64,000 nt of DNA from Sulfopaludibacter sp035606355 (lineage in GTDB: Bacteria; Acidobacteriota; Terriglobia; Bryobacterales; Bryobacteraceae): the NCBI GenBank assembly GCA_035606355.1, contig DATNFO010000061.1:62001-126000 (forward strand). Reading direction: 5' to 3'. The notes under the pieces are model-generated. The model was not told the origin of the DNA, made no database searches, and saw only the letters and a program-made list of their open reading frames with translations. Shown here in pieces: positions 41,345-48,947 of the stretch (its first letter is position 1; each line of letters begins with the position of its first letter). A program made the position numbers and the translations under genes.

Positions 41345-42967
41345 ATGAACACCGCCGCCGTAACCGTCCCAGCCGCACCCTCCCTGCGTCTCTCCCTACG
41401 CCTGGGCGCTCTCGCGCTGTTGATCCTCGCCGAAGTGCTCGCCGTCTCTCTCTGGCTGGACAACGCATCCCTGAGCGGCAGCGGAGGAGTTGCCGGCCTC
41501 ATCTTTCACTGGGGAGCCCTTGCCGTGCGCGCCGGCGTTGCCGCTATGCTGGCGCTCCTGGTCTTCGGCCGGTCCGCCGCCCCCGCCGAGCCTCTGCGTC
41601 TGCCGCAGTCCCCCATCCGCTGGCCGGTCCTCGCCTTGCATGCCGCTGCCTTCGCCGGGTTTCTGCTTCTCTCCCTACGGCTTTACGGCCCTCATTCCGC
41701 TACCGTCAACGGACTCGCCGCGTTATGGATCCTTGCGGGCGCAATTGCTGTGGCCATCGCCGCCGTTGCGCTTGTGCCCCTCTCCGCATGGCTCGCTCTC
41801 CTGCGGCGTGCGGGCGATGCTCTCACGTTCGCCGCAATCGCCGCCTGTGCGGGCGCGGTCGCCGGGCAATACGCGCGGCAATTGTGGGCTCCCCTGAGCG
41901 GAGTCACGTTTTCAATTGTCACCGCGGTGCTCAGGCTGTTCGTCAATCCCGTAGTCTGCCACCCCGCCACATTCACCGTCGGCTCGGCGCGCTTCAGCGT
42001 GCAGATCGCTCCCGAGTGCTCCGGCATTGAAGGGATGGCGCTCATGCTCGCATTCAGTGCCGCCTGGCTGTGGTTTTTTCGTCGCGAGTGGCGTTTTCCC
42101 AACGCCCTGCTACTCGTGCCCGTCGGTCTCCTCGCCATGTTCGTGCTCAATTCGGCGCGCATTGCCGCGCTGATCCTGATCGGCAACGCCGGTGCGGAGC
42201 GCATCGCCCTCGGCGGCTTCCATTCCCAGGCAGGCTGGCTCGCGTTCACCGGCGTCGCGCTCGGAATGTGCGTGCTGGCGCGGCGCATTCCGTGGCTGGT
42301 GACCTCGCCTCCGTCCACCGTCGCCGCTCCCGTGGAAGCCCCCGATTCTACTGCCGCCTTCCTCGCGCCTTTTCTGGCGATCCTCGCCGCGGCAATCGTG
42401 TCGCGCGCCGCCACCGCCGATTTCGAGTGGGCTTACGGACTTCGCGTCCTCGCCGGCGCCGCGGCGCTCTGGTGTTTTCGCGGCGTCTACCGGAAGATGG
42501 ACTGGCGAATCGGCTGGCCCGCCGCCGCGGTGGGCGCCATCGTCTTCGCCATCTGGATCGTCCTGGATCGAGGCAGTCGAACCGCGCCCGGAGCGCCCGC
42601 CGCGCTTGTCAACGCGCCGCACGCGCTGTCCGCCGCCTGGGTGGCTCTCCGCATTCTCGGCGCCACCGTTACCGTACCGCTCGCCGAGGAACTGGCCTTC
42701 CGCGGTTTCCTGCTACGCCGTCTCGCGTCGCCCGCTTTCGAGTCCGTGAGCTGGCGCCACTTTGCCTGGATGCCCTTCGTCGCCTCTTCCGCCGCATTCG
42801 GCTTGCTGCACGGCGAGCGCTGGGCCGCCGGAACCCTGGCCGGGATGCTGTACGCCCTCGTGATGCTTCGTCGCGGCCGCATCGGCGAAGCCGCTGCCGC
42901 TCATTCCGTTACTAACGGTCTACTTGCGATATGGGTCCTCACCACCGGCAAATGGTACTTGTGGTAA
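41345..42967 (+). CDS. xrtE: exosortase E fused to a CPBP-type intramembrane protease (VPEID-CTERM system)
   Basis: 540 residues, multi-spanning inner-membrane protein. Exosortase half: Cys225 in IAPECSGIEGM, Arg272 in LNSARIAALILIG, His293 in GGFHSQAGW, the transpeptidase-like triad. C-terminal half is a CPBP (Abi/Rce1-like) protease: Glu448-Glu449 and Arg453 in AEELAFRG, Phe485-x3-His489 in AFGLLH, His520-x3-Asn524 in AHSVTN, all motifs intact. This fusion is the hallmark of the 'exosortase E/protease, VPEID-CTERM' system. It should recognise and process the VPEID tails of the two tiny proteins encoded 95 nt downstream. How the two active sites divide the work is unknown. Confidence 0.95.
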   Translation: MNTAAVTVPAAPSLRLSLRLGALALLILAEVLAVSLWLDNASLSGSGGVAGLIFHWGALAVRAGVAAMLALLVFGRSAAPAEPLRLPQSPIRWPVLALHAAAFAGFLLLSLRLYGPHSATVNGLAALWILAGAIAVAIAAVALVPLSAWLALLRRAGDALTFAAIAACAGAVAGQYARQLWAPLSGVTFSIVTAVLRLFVNPVVCHPATFTVGSARFSVQIAPECSGIEGMALMLAFSAAWLWFFRREWRFPNALLLVPVGLLAMFVLNSARIAALILIGNAGAERIALGGFHSQAGWLAFTGVALGMCVLARRIPWLVTSPPSTVAAPVEAPDSTAAFLAPFLAILAAAIVSRAATADFEWAYGLRVLAGAAALWCFRGVYRKMDWRIGWPAAAVGAIVFAIWIVLDRGSRTAPGAPAALVNAPHALSAAWVALRILGATVTVPLAEELAFRGFLLRRLASPAFESVSWRHFAWMPFVASSAAFGLLHGERWAAGTLAGMLYALVMLRRGRIGEAAAAHSVTNGLLAIWVLTTGKWYLW

Positions 42968-42988
42968 GGCGAATCGGCTCATTTTTCA

Positions 42989-43017
42989 TTGACTTCCACC
43001 GGTGCAGCGAGGAAAAT
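42989..43017 (+). promoter_or_regulatory. promoter candidate for the VPEID-CTERM genes
   Basis: TTGACT (42989-42994), 17-nt spacer, GAAAAT (43012-43017), 45 nt before GTG 43063. It would allow the substrates to be expressed separately from the exosortase. Confidence 0.5.
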
Positions 43018-43027
43018 CCATTAGATC

Positions 43028-43041
43028 GGCACAATTGTGCC
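43028..43041. promoter_or_regulatory. perfect 14-bp palindrome, possible operator
   Basis: GGCACAATTGTGCC sits at about +4 to +17 relative to the predicted transcription start of the VPEID-CTERM genes and ends 9 nt before their ribosome site (AAGGAGG). No T-tract follows, so an operator is more likely than a terminator. Confidence 0.45.
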
Positions 43042-43062
43042 AATTCTGAGAAGGAGGGAATC

Positions 43063-43209
43063 GTGAAGTTTATTGGAATGGCGCTGCTCGTCGTCGGTGC
43101 GGCCTCCGTCGCATCCGCGGCGGTCCCCGAAATCGACCCGTCCACCGGGATGAATGCGATTGCGTTGCTCGCCGGTGCTTTGCTCATCGTTCGCAGCCGG
43201 AAACGGTAA
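43063..43209 (+). CDS. VPEID-CTERM sorting-domain miniprotein 1 (48 aa)
   Basis: Start GTG 43063 is set by AAGGAGG 5 nt upstream. The chain is: signal peptide residues 1-20 (FIGMALLVVGAASVASA), VPEID at 21-25, PSTG linker, membrane helix at about 30-43 (MNAIALLAGALLIV), basic tail RSRKR. There is essentially no mature domain between the signal peptidase site and the sorting motif. It is the expected substrate of the exosortase E/protease encoded immediately upstream. If cut at VPEID, the released product would be at most a few residues; if retained, a single-helix membrane peptide. Confidence 0.93.
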   Translation: MKFIGMALLVVGAASVASAAVPEIDPSTGMNAIALLAGALLIVRSRKR

Positions 43210-43219
43210 AAGAGGATAT

Positions 43220-43369
43220 ATGAAACTGATTGGAATGGCTCTGCTCGTCGTCGGCGCGGCTGCGGTCGCCTCGGCGTCTGCGGTGCCCGAAATCGACCCG
43301 TCCACCGGGATGAATGCGATTGCATTGCTCACCGGTGCTTTGCTCATCGTTCGTAGCCGGAAACGGTAG
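43220..43369 (+). CDS. VPEID-CTERM sorting-domain miniprotein 2 (49 aa)
   Basis: ATG 43220 with AGAGGA 3 nt upstream. A tandem duplicate of miniprotein 1: signal peptide LIGMALLVVGAAAVASASA, VPEID at 22-26, the same PSTGMNAIALL helix and RSRKR tail. The 3' halves of the two genes differ at only a few positions, all silent except Ala/Thr in the helix, indicating recent duplication or gene conversion under protein-level constraint. Only 10 nt separate the two genes. A GC-rich hairpin directly after the stop may end the transcript. Confidence 0.93.
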   Translation: MKLIGMALLVVGAAAVASASAVPEIDPSTGMNAIALLTGALLIVRSRKR

Positions 43370-43373
43370 TACA

Positions 43374-43393
43374 GACCGGCCTCCGGGCCGGTC
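43374..43393. repeat. modular palindromic element, version B copy 1 (first hairpin only)
   Basis: GACCGGCC-TCCG-GGCCGGTC, directly after the VPEID-CTERM genes. Further hairpins (GCGCCCAGGGCGC, and GCCCAGG/CCTGGGC) follow at about 43446-43473. Related elements at 45779 and 52433. Confidence 0.7.
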
Positions 43394-43561
43394 TCCCACT
43401 CTCACCCCACCGCAACACCCACTCCAGAACCGATCGTGCAACTGAAGCGCCCAGGGCGCAGAACGCCTGGGCCACGCGGGAGCGCTTCTCCGGGCAGGGA
43501 TGCTGGTTGGGCTTGACGGACTTATTTCCGGCACAATGAAGAGAACGCATTCGCCAGCAAA

Positions 43562-44026
43562 ATGGCCCACTCCATACTGCTCAGTTCGGTAGCCGATGAA
43601 GAAGTGATCGCCTTCCGTGAGGGACGTCGATCAACGATGGAAGCCACTCTGTCGATCAGTTGCTCGCATTTGCTTACCTATTGGGTTCATCCCGAAGATC
43701 TGCGAAAAATGCTCCGGGAAGCTATCGACGGTGGAGAGATCCTGAAAAATAATCTAGGGCACCCCTTCCGGCCTCCACTCTGGCATCCCTCTATGTCAAC
43801 ATCCGAAATCGAAGCGAACCTACGCAGCGTCTGGAAGCCGCAACTGGAGATGGCTGGCTCAGTTGATCCGTCTGACTGGTACGTCATCGAGATAGGCAAA
43901 GTTGTGAGACTATTTGGGCACGCAGTCAGTTCTCACAACGGCGTGGTCTCTTTTGTCGAGCTTGTAGCCGCTGATGAGCATGCAAGGCGAGTATCTATCC
44001 CCGTGGTTGACGGCCAGACTTCCTGA
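43562..44026 (+). CDS. unknown soluble protein
   Basis: 154 residues, no signal or membrane segment. Contains LTYWVHPEDLRKMLREAIDGGEILKNNLGHPFRPPLWHPS and WYVIEIGKVVRLFGHAVSSHNGVVSFVELVAADEHARRVSIPVV. The size, the acidic and aromatic composition and the isolated position in lower-GC DNA resemble orphan immunity-type or accessory proteins, but no family is recognised. No ribosome site is obvious; CACAAT lies about 26 nt upstream. May be horizontally acquired. Confidence 0.65.
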   Translation: MAHSILLSSVADEEVIAFREGRRSTMEATLSISCSHLLTYWVHPEDLRKMLREAIDGGEILKNNLGHPFRPPLWHPSMSTSEIEANLRSVWKPQLEMAGSVDPSDWYVIEIGKVVRLFGHAVSSHNGVVSFVELVAADEHARRVSIPVVDGQTS

Positions 44027-44084
44027 CCAACCTGCAACCATGTACATTTCGCGTTTCAGCCTATTCAATTGGGGGATCTGAAGA

Positions 44085-44720
44085 TCACTGCGACGATTGC
44101 GCACGCTCACCGAAAGGACCCACCGCCACCGCAACGTCGTTTCCACAGTACGGACAGTATTTGTCCGCGTCGCTCACTTCCCGCTGGCAGTGATTGCAAG
44201 TCGGATGCAGTGCCGTCTTACACCCCGGACAAAAATTGAAACGCGCACTCACCAGCGTGCCGCAACGCGGGCAATGATAGGGCAGCGGTTCCCGCGCGCT
44301 GAAATACAATACGAACCCCATCGCCAAATAAGCGGGCAGCAGCGCGATGCAGATGAACATCCACTTTGCCGTGTTCATTCCGCGGCGCCGCGAATCCACA
44401 TAGACATACGCCAGCAGCGACACCACAATCGCGATCACGATCCACGCCGCCAGAACGCACGCCGCAGTAATGAGCATCGCGTTCTTGTCGCCGTATTCGC
44501 GAACCAGCGGCCAGGGCTCCGGAAAATCGTTGTGGCACATCGACAAAAAGGCCAATTCGGCTACCGCCAGCAATCCGGCCAGCGCCATGAAAATCAGGTT
44601 CGGAATGAGCTTCACTTCGTCGCGGATGCGCAGGCGTTCATGCCGCCGCCGGAACTGCGCCATTCTACGGAGCTCGCTCCAGTAACCGCCGCGCCCCGTC
44701 GAGTAAGTGTTCGGCGTCAT
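44085..44720 (-). CDS. membrane protein with C-terminal zinc ribbons
   Basis: 211 residues from ATG 44720 (AAGGAG 5 nt upstream, overlapping the previous stop as ATGA). N-terminal cytoplasmic stretch rich in Arg, then three membrane helices (LIFMALAGLLAVAELAFL, MLITAACVLAAWIVIAIVVSLLAYVY, WMFICIALLPAYLAMGFVLYFS). Two CxxC...CxxC ribbons follow (YHCPRCGTLVSARFNFCPGC and HPTCNHCQREVSDADKYCPYCG). Third gene of a sigma/anti-sigma operon. Function unknown; the cytosolic zinc ribbons suggest binding of protein or nucleic acid at the membrane. Confidence 0.9.
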   Translation of the reverse strand: MTPNTYSTGRGGYWSELRRMAQFRRRHERLRIRDEVKLIPNLIFMALAGLLAVAELAFLSMCHNDFPEPWPLVREYGDKNAMLITAACVLAAWIVIAIVVSLLAYVYVDSRRRGMNTAKWMFICIALLPAYLAMGFVLYFSAREPLPYHCPRCGTLVSARFNFCPGCKTALHPTCNHCQREVSDADKYCPYCGNDVAVAVGPFGERAQSSQ

Positions 44721-45169
44721 TGCATCTCCTTTTGTCTTTCCATTGACCACAATGTGGCCGCAGCTGCCGCCGGCACGCCCCACCAAAGACCCAGGGCCAG
44801 CTTCATCCAGACTTCCGGGATACCCGTCAGGTGCCCCACCCACTCGAACATCCGCCATACCCATGGCGCCGTGGCCATCCCGCCCGCCCAACAGAGAGCG
44901 AACCCGGCAACCAATCCCGGAGACATGCGCCGCGGCGAGCCCTGCACCCGCAAATACAGCCGCATCTGCGTTCGCGCGGCCAGATTCGCCGGAACCTTTA
45001 CAGGCGCAAGACGCAACTGTCGAATCGCCGCGCTCAGCGCCGCGACGCGCTCAGCGCATTCCGCGCAGGCAGCCAGATGCTCGTGCAGCCACGCCGCATC
45101 CGCATCCGCCAGCCCTTCCACGGCCTCCCTATCCAGCAGCGATTGCGCGCGTTTGTGTGGATCAGGCAT
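44717..45169 (-). CDS. zinc-finger anti-sigma factor (membrane-anchored)
   Basis: 150 residues. The zf-HC2/ZAS motif H-x3-C-x2-C is at HEHLAACAECAERV, followed by a linker and two hydrophobic segments (SPGLVAGFALCWAGGMA and LALGLWWGVPAAAAATLW). This is the standard layout of a membrane anti-sigma factor that holds an ECF sigma factor inactive. Its start overlaps the sigma gene end by 8 nt, and its stop overlaps the next start, so all three genes are coupled. Confidence 0.93.
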   Translation of the reverse strand: MPDPHKRAQSLLDREAVEGLADADAAWLHEHLAACAECAERVAALSAAIRQLRLAPVKVPANLAARTQMRLYLRVQGSPRRMSPGLVAGFALCWAGGMATAPWVWRMFEWVGHLTGIPEVWMKLALGLWWGVPAAAAATLWSMERQKEMQ

Positions 45170-45737
45170 CCTGAGATTCCTCCATTTCGCGCCGCAGCGC
45201 TTCCAAGCCGCGATAGAGCCGTGACTTCACCGTGGGCAGCGGCACTCCCGTAATCGCCGCGATATCGTTCAGCGGCAACTCTTCCTGAAAGCGCAGCAGC
45301 AGCACCTCGCGATACACCGCCGGCAGGCTGTCTACGGATTCGTGGATGCGCACTTCACTTTGCCGCGCCGCCGCCTGCTCGAAGGGCGATGGCCCTCCGG
45401 CGGGAATCTCGGGTCCGTCCAGAGCGTCCAGCGCTTCGGGCTTGCGGCGACGGTATGCGTCGATGGTCAGGTTCCGGGCGACCGCGAACAGCCACGTCTC
45501 GAAACTCGCCCGCCCGTTGTAGGTGTGCCCGCGGTCCATCACACAGACCCACGTCTCCTGAAACAGGTCCTCAGCCGTTTCGCGGTTGCCGGTTAAGTAC
45601 AGAAGGTAGCGGAAGAGGCGATACTCATACTGCTGGATGAGGGCATCGAGCAGGTCGGGATCCCGGCGGCGCAGCGCAGCGGCCAAAGCCCCGCGATCGT
45701 CCGCCACTGCCGAGAATTGCATGGAGAGTGCCGTCAT
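45162..45737 (-). CDS. ECF-type RNA polymerase sigma factor
   Basis: 191 residues. Region 2: LLDALIQQYEYRLFRYLLYLTGNRETAEDLFQETWVCVMDR and FETWLFAVARNLTIDAYRRRKPE. Region 4: SVDSLPAVYREVLLLRFQEELPLNDIAAITGVPLPTVKSRLYRGLEALRRE. There is no region 1 or 3, as in ECF factors. Controlled by the coupled anti-sigma factor; the inducing signal is unknown. Confidence 0.96.
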   Translation of the reverse strand: MTALSMQFSAVADDRGALAAALRRRDPDLLDALIQQYEYRLFRYLLYLTGNRETAEDLFQETWVCVMDRGHTYNGRASFETWLFAVARNLTIDAYRRRKPEALDALDGPEIPAGGPSPFEQAAARQSEVRIHESVDSLPAVYREVLLLRFQEELPLNDIAAITGVPLPTVKSRLYRGLEALRREMEESQDA

Positions 45738-45778
45738 TCATTCTGATATACGAATGACCACCCCAAAAAGACCCAGCG

Positions 45779-45823
45779 GTATGTAACGGCCTCCCGGCCG
45801 GTACAAGGCGTGCGAAGCGCGCC
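45779..45823. repeat. modular palindromic element, version B copy 2
   Basis: GTATGTAACGGCCTCCCGGC followed by CGGTACA, then a second hairpin GGCGTGC-GAA-GCGCGCC. Located between the sigma operon promoter side and the end of recR. Confidence 0.75.
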
Positions 45824-45831
45824 CGCTACCG

Positions 45832-46431
45832 CTACATCTCCCGCCGGCCCTCCATGGCCTTCATGATCGTGACTTCATCGGCGAACTCCAGATCGCTGCC
45901 CACTGGAATGCCCATCCCAATCCGGCTCACCTTCACGCCCAGCGGCTTCAACAATCGCGCCAGATAAACCGCCGTCGCCTCGCCCTCCACCGTCGGGTTC
46001 GTCGCCACGATCACTTCCTGTATCTCGCCCTGACCGATCCGCTCCACCAGCCCCTTGATCTTCAGCGATTCCGGACCGATCCCGCGCAGCGGCGAAAGCG
46101 CCCCGTGCAGCACGTGATACCGTCCCTCGAATTGCCGCGTGGTCTCGATCCCCACAATGTTATGCGGCTCCTCCACCACGCACACGATCTTCGGGTCGCG
46201 CGTATCGTCGGCGCAATACTGGCACACGTCGCTATCGCTGATGTTATTGCAGACGCGGCAGAGGCCCAGCTTGTCTTTGACGTCTAACACGGCTTGCGCC
46301 AGGTGCTCGGCGTCTTCGCGGCTGGCGCGCAGCACATGAAACGCGATGCGCTGCGCGGATTTCTGCCCGATACCCGGGAGCCGTTTAAACTCCGTGATGA
46401 GCCGCGCGAGAGGTTCCGCGAAATCCGGCAT
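45832..46431 (-). CDS. recR: recombination mediator protein RecR
   Basis: 199 residues, full length. Helix-hairpin-helix (RLPGIGQKSAQRIAFHVL), four-Cys zinc finger (CRVCNNISDSDVCQYC), Toprim domain (IVCVVEEPHNIVGIE ... EVIVATNPTVEGEATAVYLARLL) and the C-terminal Walker-B-like end. Acts with RecO and RecF in loading RecA at gaps. Last gene of the conserved dnaX-ybaB-recR operon, 3 nt after ybaB. Confidence 0.98.
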   Translation of the reverse strand: MPDFAEPLARLITEFKRLPGIGQKSAQRIAFHVLRASREDAEHLAQAVLDVKDKLGLCRVCNNISDSDVCQYCADDTRDPKIVCVVEEPHNIVGIETTRQFEGRYHVLHGALSPLRGIGPESLKIKGLVERIGQGEIQEVIVATNPTVEGEATAVYLARLLKPLGVKVSRIGMGIPVGSDLEFADEVTIMKAMEGRREM

Positions 46432-46434
46432 CGC

Positions 46435-46743
46435 TTAGAACAGGCCGGGAGGAAGACCCATGCCGCCCAGCATGCCGCCCATCTTCCCTTTGATTTCGTC
46501 TTCGATCTTCTTCAGTGCCTCGCTGTGCGCCGCCAGCACCATGTCCTGCAGCATCTCGACGTCGCCGGCCACCTCGGGGTCTATCTTGACGCCCAGCAGG
46601 TTCTTCTGGCCGTCCATCTGGACGGTCACCATTCCGCCGCCCGCCGTCGCTTCCACCCGTATGGCGGCGATCTCCTGTTGCATTTTCTCCTGCATCTGCT
46701 GCGCCTGGCGCATCATCTGCTGCATGTTGCCCGGAAGTTTCAC
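46435..46743 (-). CDS. ybaB: YbaB/EbfC family nucleoid-associated protein
   Basis: 102 residues, typical length. NMQQMMRQAQQMQEKMQQEIA is the N-terminal helical arm; IRVEATAGGGMVTVQMDGQKNLLGVKIDPEV is the beta core, and the C-terminus is LAAHSEALKKIEDEIKGKMGGM. It binds DNA as a tweezer-like dimer. Located between dnaX and recR as in most bacteria. Confidence 0.97.
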   Translation of the reverse strand: MKLPGNMQQMMRQAQQMQEKMQQEIAAIRVEATAGGGMVTVQMDGQKNLLGVKIDPEVAGDVEMLQDMVLAAHSEALKKIEDEIKGKMGGMLGGMGLPPGLF

Positions 46744-46749
46744 TGGTAG

Positions 46750-48447
46750 CTACTCCTTGAGATTTCGAACTTTGCGGACTTCTCCGCCGAACACTTCGCG
46801 GAAGCGCTGCACTTCAGGGTTGGCAAGCGCCCGGTTCGTCACATCGTCCTCTTCTTCGGCGGCCGGCGCGGCTTTGGCGATCGGCGCTTGCGCGGCCGAG
46901 CCGGGGTCGCCCACCGTCACCTTCACGCGCTGCGGCTTCGCGCCCATGTGGCGCAGGGCCTTCTGAATATCGTCCGGTTTCAGCGCCAGCGAATCCGCCT
47001 TGGTCACCGTGAACTGCAACTCGCCGTTGCTCTCCACGATGCGCGCGTTCTCCACCGCGTCGGCGGTGAAGGTCATCCCGAGCTCAGTAAAGGCGGAGTG
47101 AAATCGCGTGCGCCAATCCCCCGCGGTTGCCGATTCAGGCTGCGGCGGATTCGGCGCCATAGCCGGTGCGGCCGTGGCCTGCGGCTCAGGACGCAGCGCC
47201 GCCTTCTTCGCGCGGTCCTGTTCAAACGGACTCGGACCCGTCCGCTGCACCGGCGGAGGCGCGGGAGCGGCTACCGGAGCCGGCCGCGGCCTCGGCGGCT
47301 GTGGCGGTTCGGGCGATCCACCCGCGGCCAGTTGCGCCAGCGCCTGCTCGATCGGCAAAATCCTGCCCGCATGCACCAGCCGCACCAGCCCGATTTCCAG
47401 ATGGAACCGCGGCTGCAGCGAAGTTTGCAGATCGCGGAAGAGATCCAGCGAGAGTTGCAGGTACCGCGTCAGGTCTTCTTCGGAAAATTGCGCCGCGATG
47501 GCCGCCAGCTTTTCGCGTTGCGCGCTGGACGCTGCGATCAGGCGTGTTTCCGCTCCGGAGACCCGAGCCACCAGCAGGTTGCGGAAATACCGCGCCAGCT
47601 CACGGCTGAAATGCTGCAGGTTCTGCCCGTTGCGCTCCAGCGAATCCACCACTTCCAGCATGCGCCCCGAATCGCCCGCCGCCAGCGCGTCGGTTACCGT
47701 GCCCAGCGCTTCCAGCGAAAATGTCCCCAGCAGGGAACGCACGCCTTCCGCATTCAGATTGGAGCCGCAGCACGCGATCGCCTGATCCAGGGCGGACAGC
47801 GAATCGCGCACGCTGCCTTCGCCCGCCGCCGCCAAAACCGCGAGCGCTTCCGGATCCGCGGTGATGCCTTCCTGTTCGCAAATCCACGCCATGCGAGCCG
47901 TCAGGTCTTCGAAATCCACACTCCGGAAACTGAAATGCTGGCAGCGGCTGGCGATCGTCGCCGGAATCTTGTGCGCTTCCGTGGTGCACAGGATGAAGAT
48001 CACCCACTCCGGCGGCTCCTCAATGGTTTTCAGCAGCGCGTTGAACGCGTCCGTGGTGATCTGGTGCGCTTCGTCGACGATGAAGACTTTAAATCGCGCC
48101 GAAGCGGGACGCTGCCGCACGCTCTGATTCAACTCGCGCATCTCGTTGATGCCGCGATTGCTGGCCGCGTCGATCTCGATGACGTTCATGCCGCCGCCGC
48201 TCGATGCTTCCACGCAATTCGCGCAGACGCCGCAGGGCGACGTGGTGGGTCCGTTCACGCAGTTCACACATCGCGCCATGATGCGCGCGATGGTGGTTTT
48301 CCCGGTGCCGCGCTGGCCGGAAAATATATACCCGTGCGCGATGCGGTTCTGCGCAATGGCGTTTTCCAGGGTCTGCTTGACGTGCTCCTGGTTGACGACG
48401 TCAGTGAACGTTTGAGGCCGGTATTTGCGGGCAATTACCTGGTACAT
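46750..48447 (-). CDS. dnaX: DNA polymerase III subunit gamma/tau
   Basis: 565 residues. AAA+ clamp-loader motor: Walker A GQRGTGKTT, four-Cys zinc module (CVNCVNGPTTSPCGVCANC), Walker B VFIVDEAHQ, sensor 1 LCTTEAHKIPATIASRCQ. Then domain III and a Pro/Ala-rich linker (residues about 378-440), and a tau-type C-terminal domain (WRTRFHSAFTELGMTFTADAV). No A-rich slippery run typical of programmed frameshifting is evident. The ATG has no ribosome site: it directly abuts the end of the SRP RNA sequence. Confidence 0.97.
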   Translation of the reverse strand: MYQVIARKYRPQTFTDVVNQEHVKQTLENAIAQNRIAHGYIFSGQRGTGKTTIARIMARCVNCVNGPTTSPCGVCANCVEASSGGGMNVIEIDAASNRGINEMRELNQSVRQRPASARFKVFIVDEAHQITTDAFNALLKTIEEPPEWVIFILCTTEAHKIPATIASRCQHFSFRSVDFEDLTARMAWICEQEGITADPEALAVLAAAGEGSVRDSLSALDQAIACCGSNLNAEGVRSLLGTFSLEALGTVTDALAAGDSGRMLEVVDSLERNGQNLQHFSRELARYFRNLLVARVSGAETRLIAASSAQREKLAAIAAQFSEEDLTRYLQLSLDLFRDLQTSLQPRFHLEIGLVRLVHAGRILPIEQALAQLAAGGSPEPPQPPRPRPAPVAAPAPPPVQRTGPSPFEQDRAKKAALRPEPQATAAPAMAPNPPQPESATAGDWRTRFHSAFTELGMTFTADAVENARIVESNGELQFTVTKADSLALKPDDIQKALRHMGAKPQRVKVTVGDPGSAAQAPIAKAAPAAEEEDDVTNRALANPEVQRFREVFGGEVRKVRNLKE

Positions 48448-48562
48448 GGGTGGGAAGCTGCCAGGCCCCGGGTAATCCGCGGCACACGAACCGCACCACT
48501 ACCGTTGCTTCCTTCCGGACCTGGCGGGGTTTGCGGCCGCCCGTTGCACGGAGCCCGGAACC
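48448..48562 (-). ncRNA. ffs: signal recognition particle RNA (4.5S type)
   Basis: Read on the minus strand, the core CCAGGTCCGGAAGGAAGCAA with its GGAA tetraloop is the universal SRP helix-8 signature. It continues with TGTGCCGCGGATTACCCGG and the 3' part GGCCTGGCAGCTTCCCACCC, closely parallel to the E. coli 4.5S RNA 3' arm. The 5' arm begins near GGGCTCCGTGCAACGGG. Ends are approximate. It binds Ffh for co-translational membrane targeting. It lies immediately upstream of dnaX, a classic arrangement. Confidence 0.93.
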
Positions 48563-48572
48563 TGACAAGTAT

Positions 48573-48794
48573 CTATCGTACCAGATGGTCCCCGGCGCGT
48601 TCGTATAACGCAGTGCCGGCCCTTGTTTCCGCTACCGCGGCAGCGTCCAGAATCATGGAAAGCATCGCGCCGCCGATCGCGCTGACCAGCGCAATCACCA
48701 GGCAAACGGCCACACTGTTGGTAATCGCCAGGAGCAGCAGAAAATTTACCAGAGCCGAGAGGAGAAGTCTCTTTCGGATTGGTTTCCGGCCCAT
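48573..48794 (-). CDS. possible small membrane protein (73 aa)
   Basis: MGRKPIRKRLLLSAL with a basic N-terminus, then two hydrophobic segments (LVNFLLLLAITNSVAVCLVIALVSAIGGAMLSMIL) and a short polar tail. It lies just upstream of ffs on the same strand and opposite no convincing gene. The amphipathic pattern looks protein-like, but there is no family match I recognise and no strong ribosome site. Confidence 0.4.
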   Translation of the reverse strand: MGRKPIRKRLLLSALVNFLLLLAITNSVAVCLVIALVSAIGGAMLSMILDAAAVAETRAGTALYERAGDHLVR

Positions 48795-48918
48795 GCCTGC
48801 ACTATCCCATGCGGCGCAGCGGAGTGGCGCCCGGGGCGAGGCGGCATCGGTGCATTAACCACCCATTGCTCCCGGTGATTTCGTGCGCGCTCGCCCCGAA
48901 TGGCCTGGCAAAAAGCTC

Positions 48919-48947
48919 TTGACACGCTTATTACGTCGTGCGATATT
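48919..48947 (+). promoter_or_regulatory. promoter of the third padR cassette
   Basis: TTGACA (48919-48924), 17-nt spacer, GATATT (48942-48947), 15 nt before ATG 48963; no clear ribosome site. Confidence 0.6.

Noticed and set aside
40975..41502. Several short frames in the repeat-rich gap
   Set aside because: They translate the CTCTGTGTCTCTGTGG repeats and overlap the exosortase start; no coding signature.
43028..43041. Possible sigma-54 promoter (GGCAC...TGC)
   Set aside because: The GG-to-GC distance is one base short of the required spacing and the -12 element is not TTGCA; treated as a palindromic operator.
46750..48447. Programmed frameshift site in dnaX
   Set aside because: No A6G-like slippery run with downstream stem was found near the tau linker.
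46888..48858. 656-codon open frame on the plus strand
   Set aside because: Antisense to dnaX and ffs, Arg-rich and biased in composition; cannot be real alongside dnaX.
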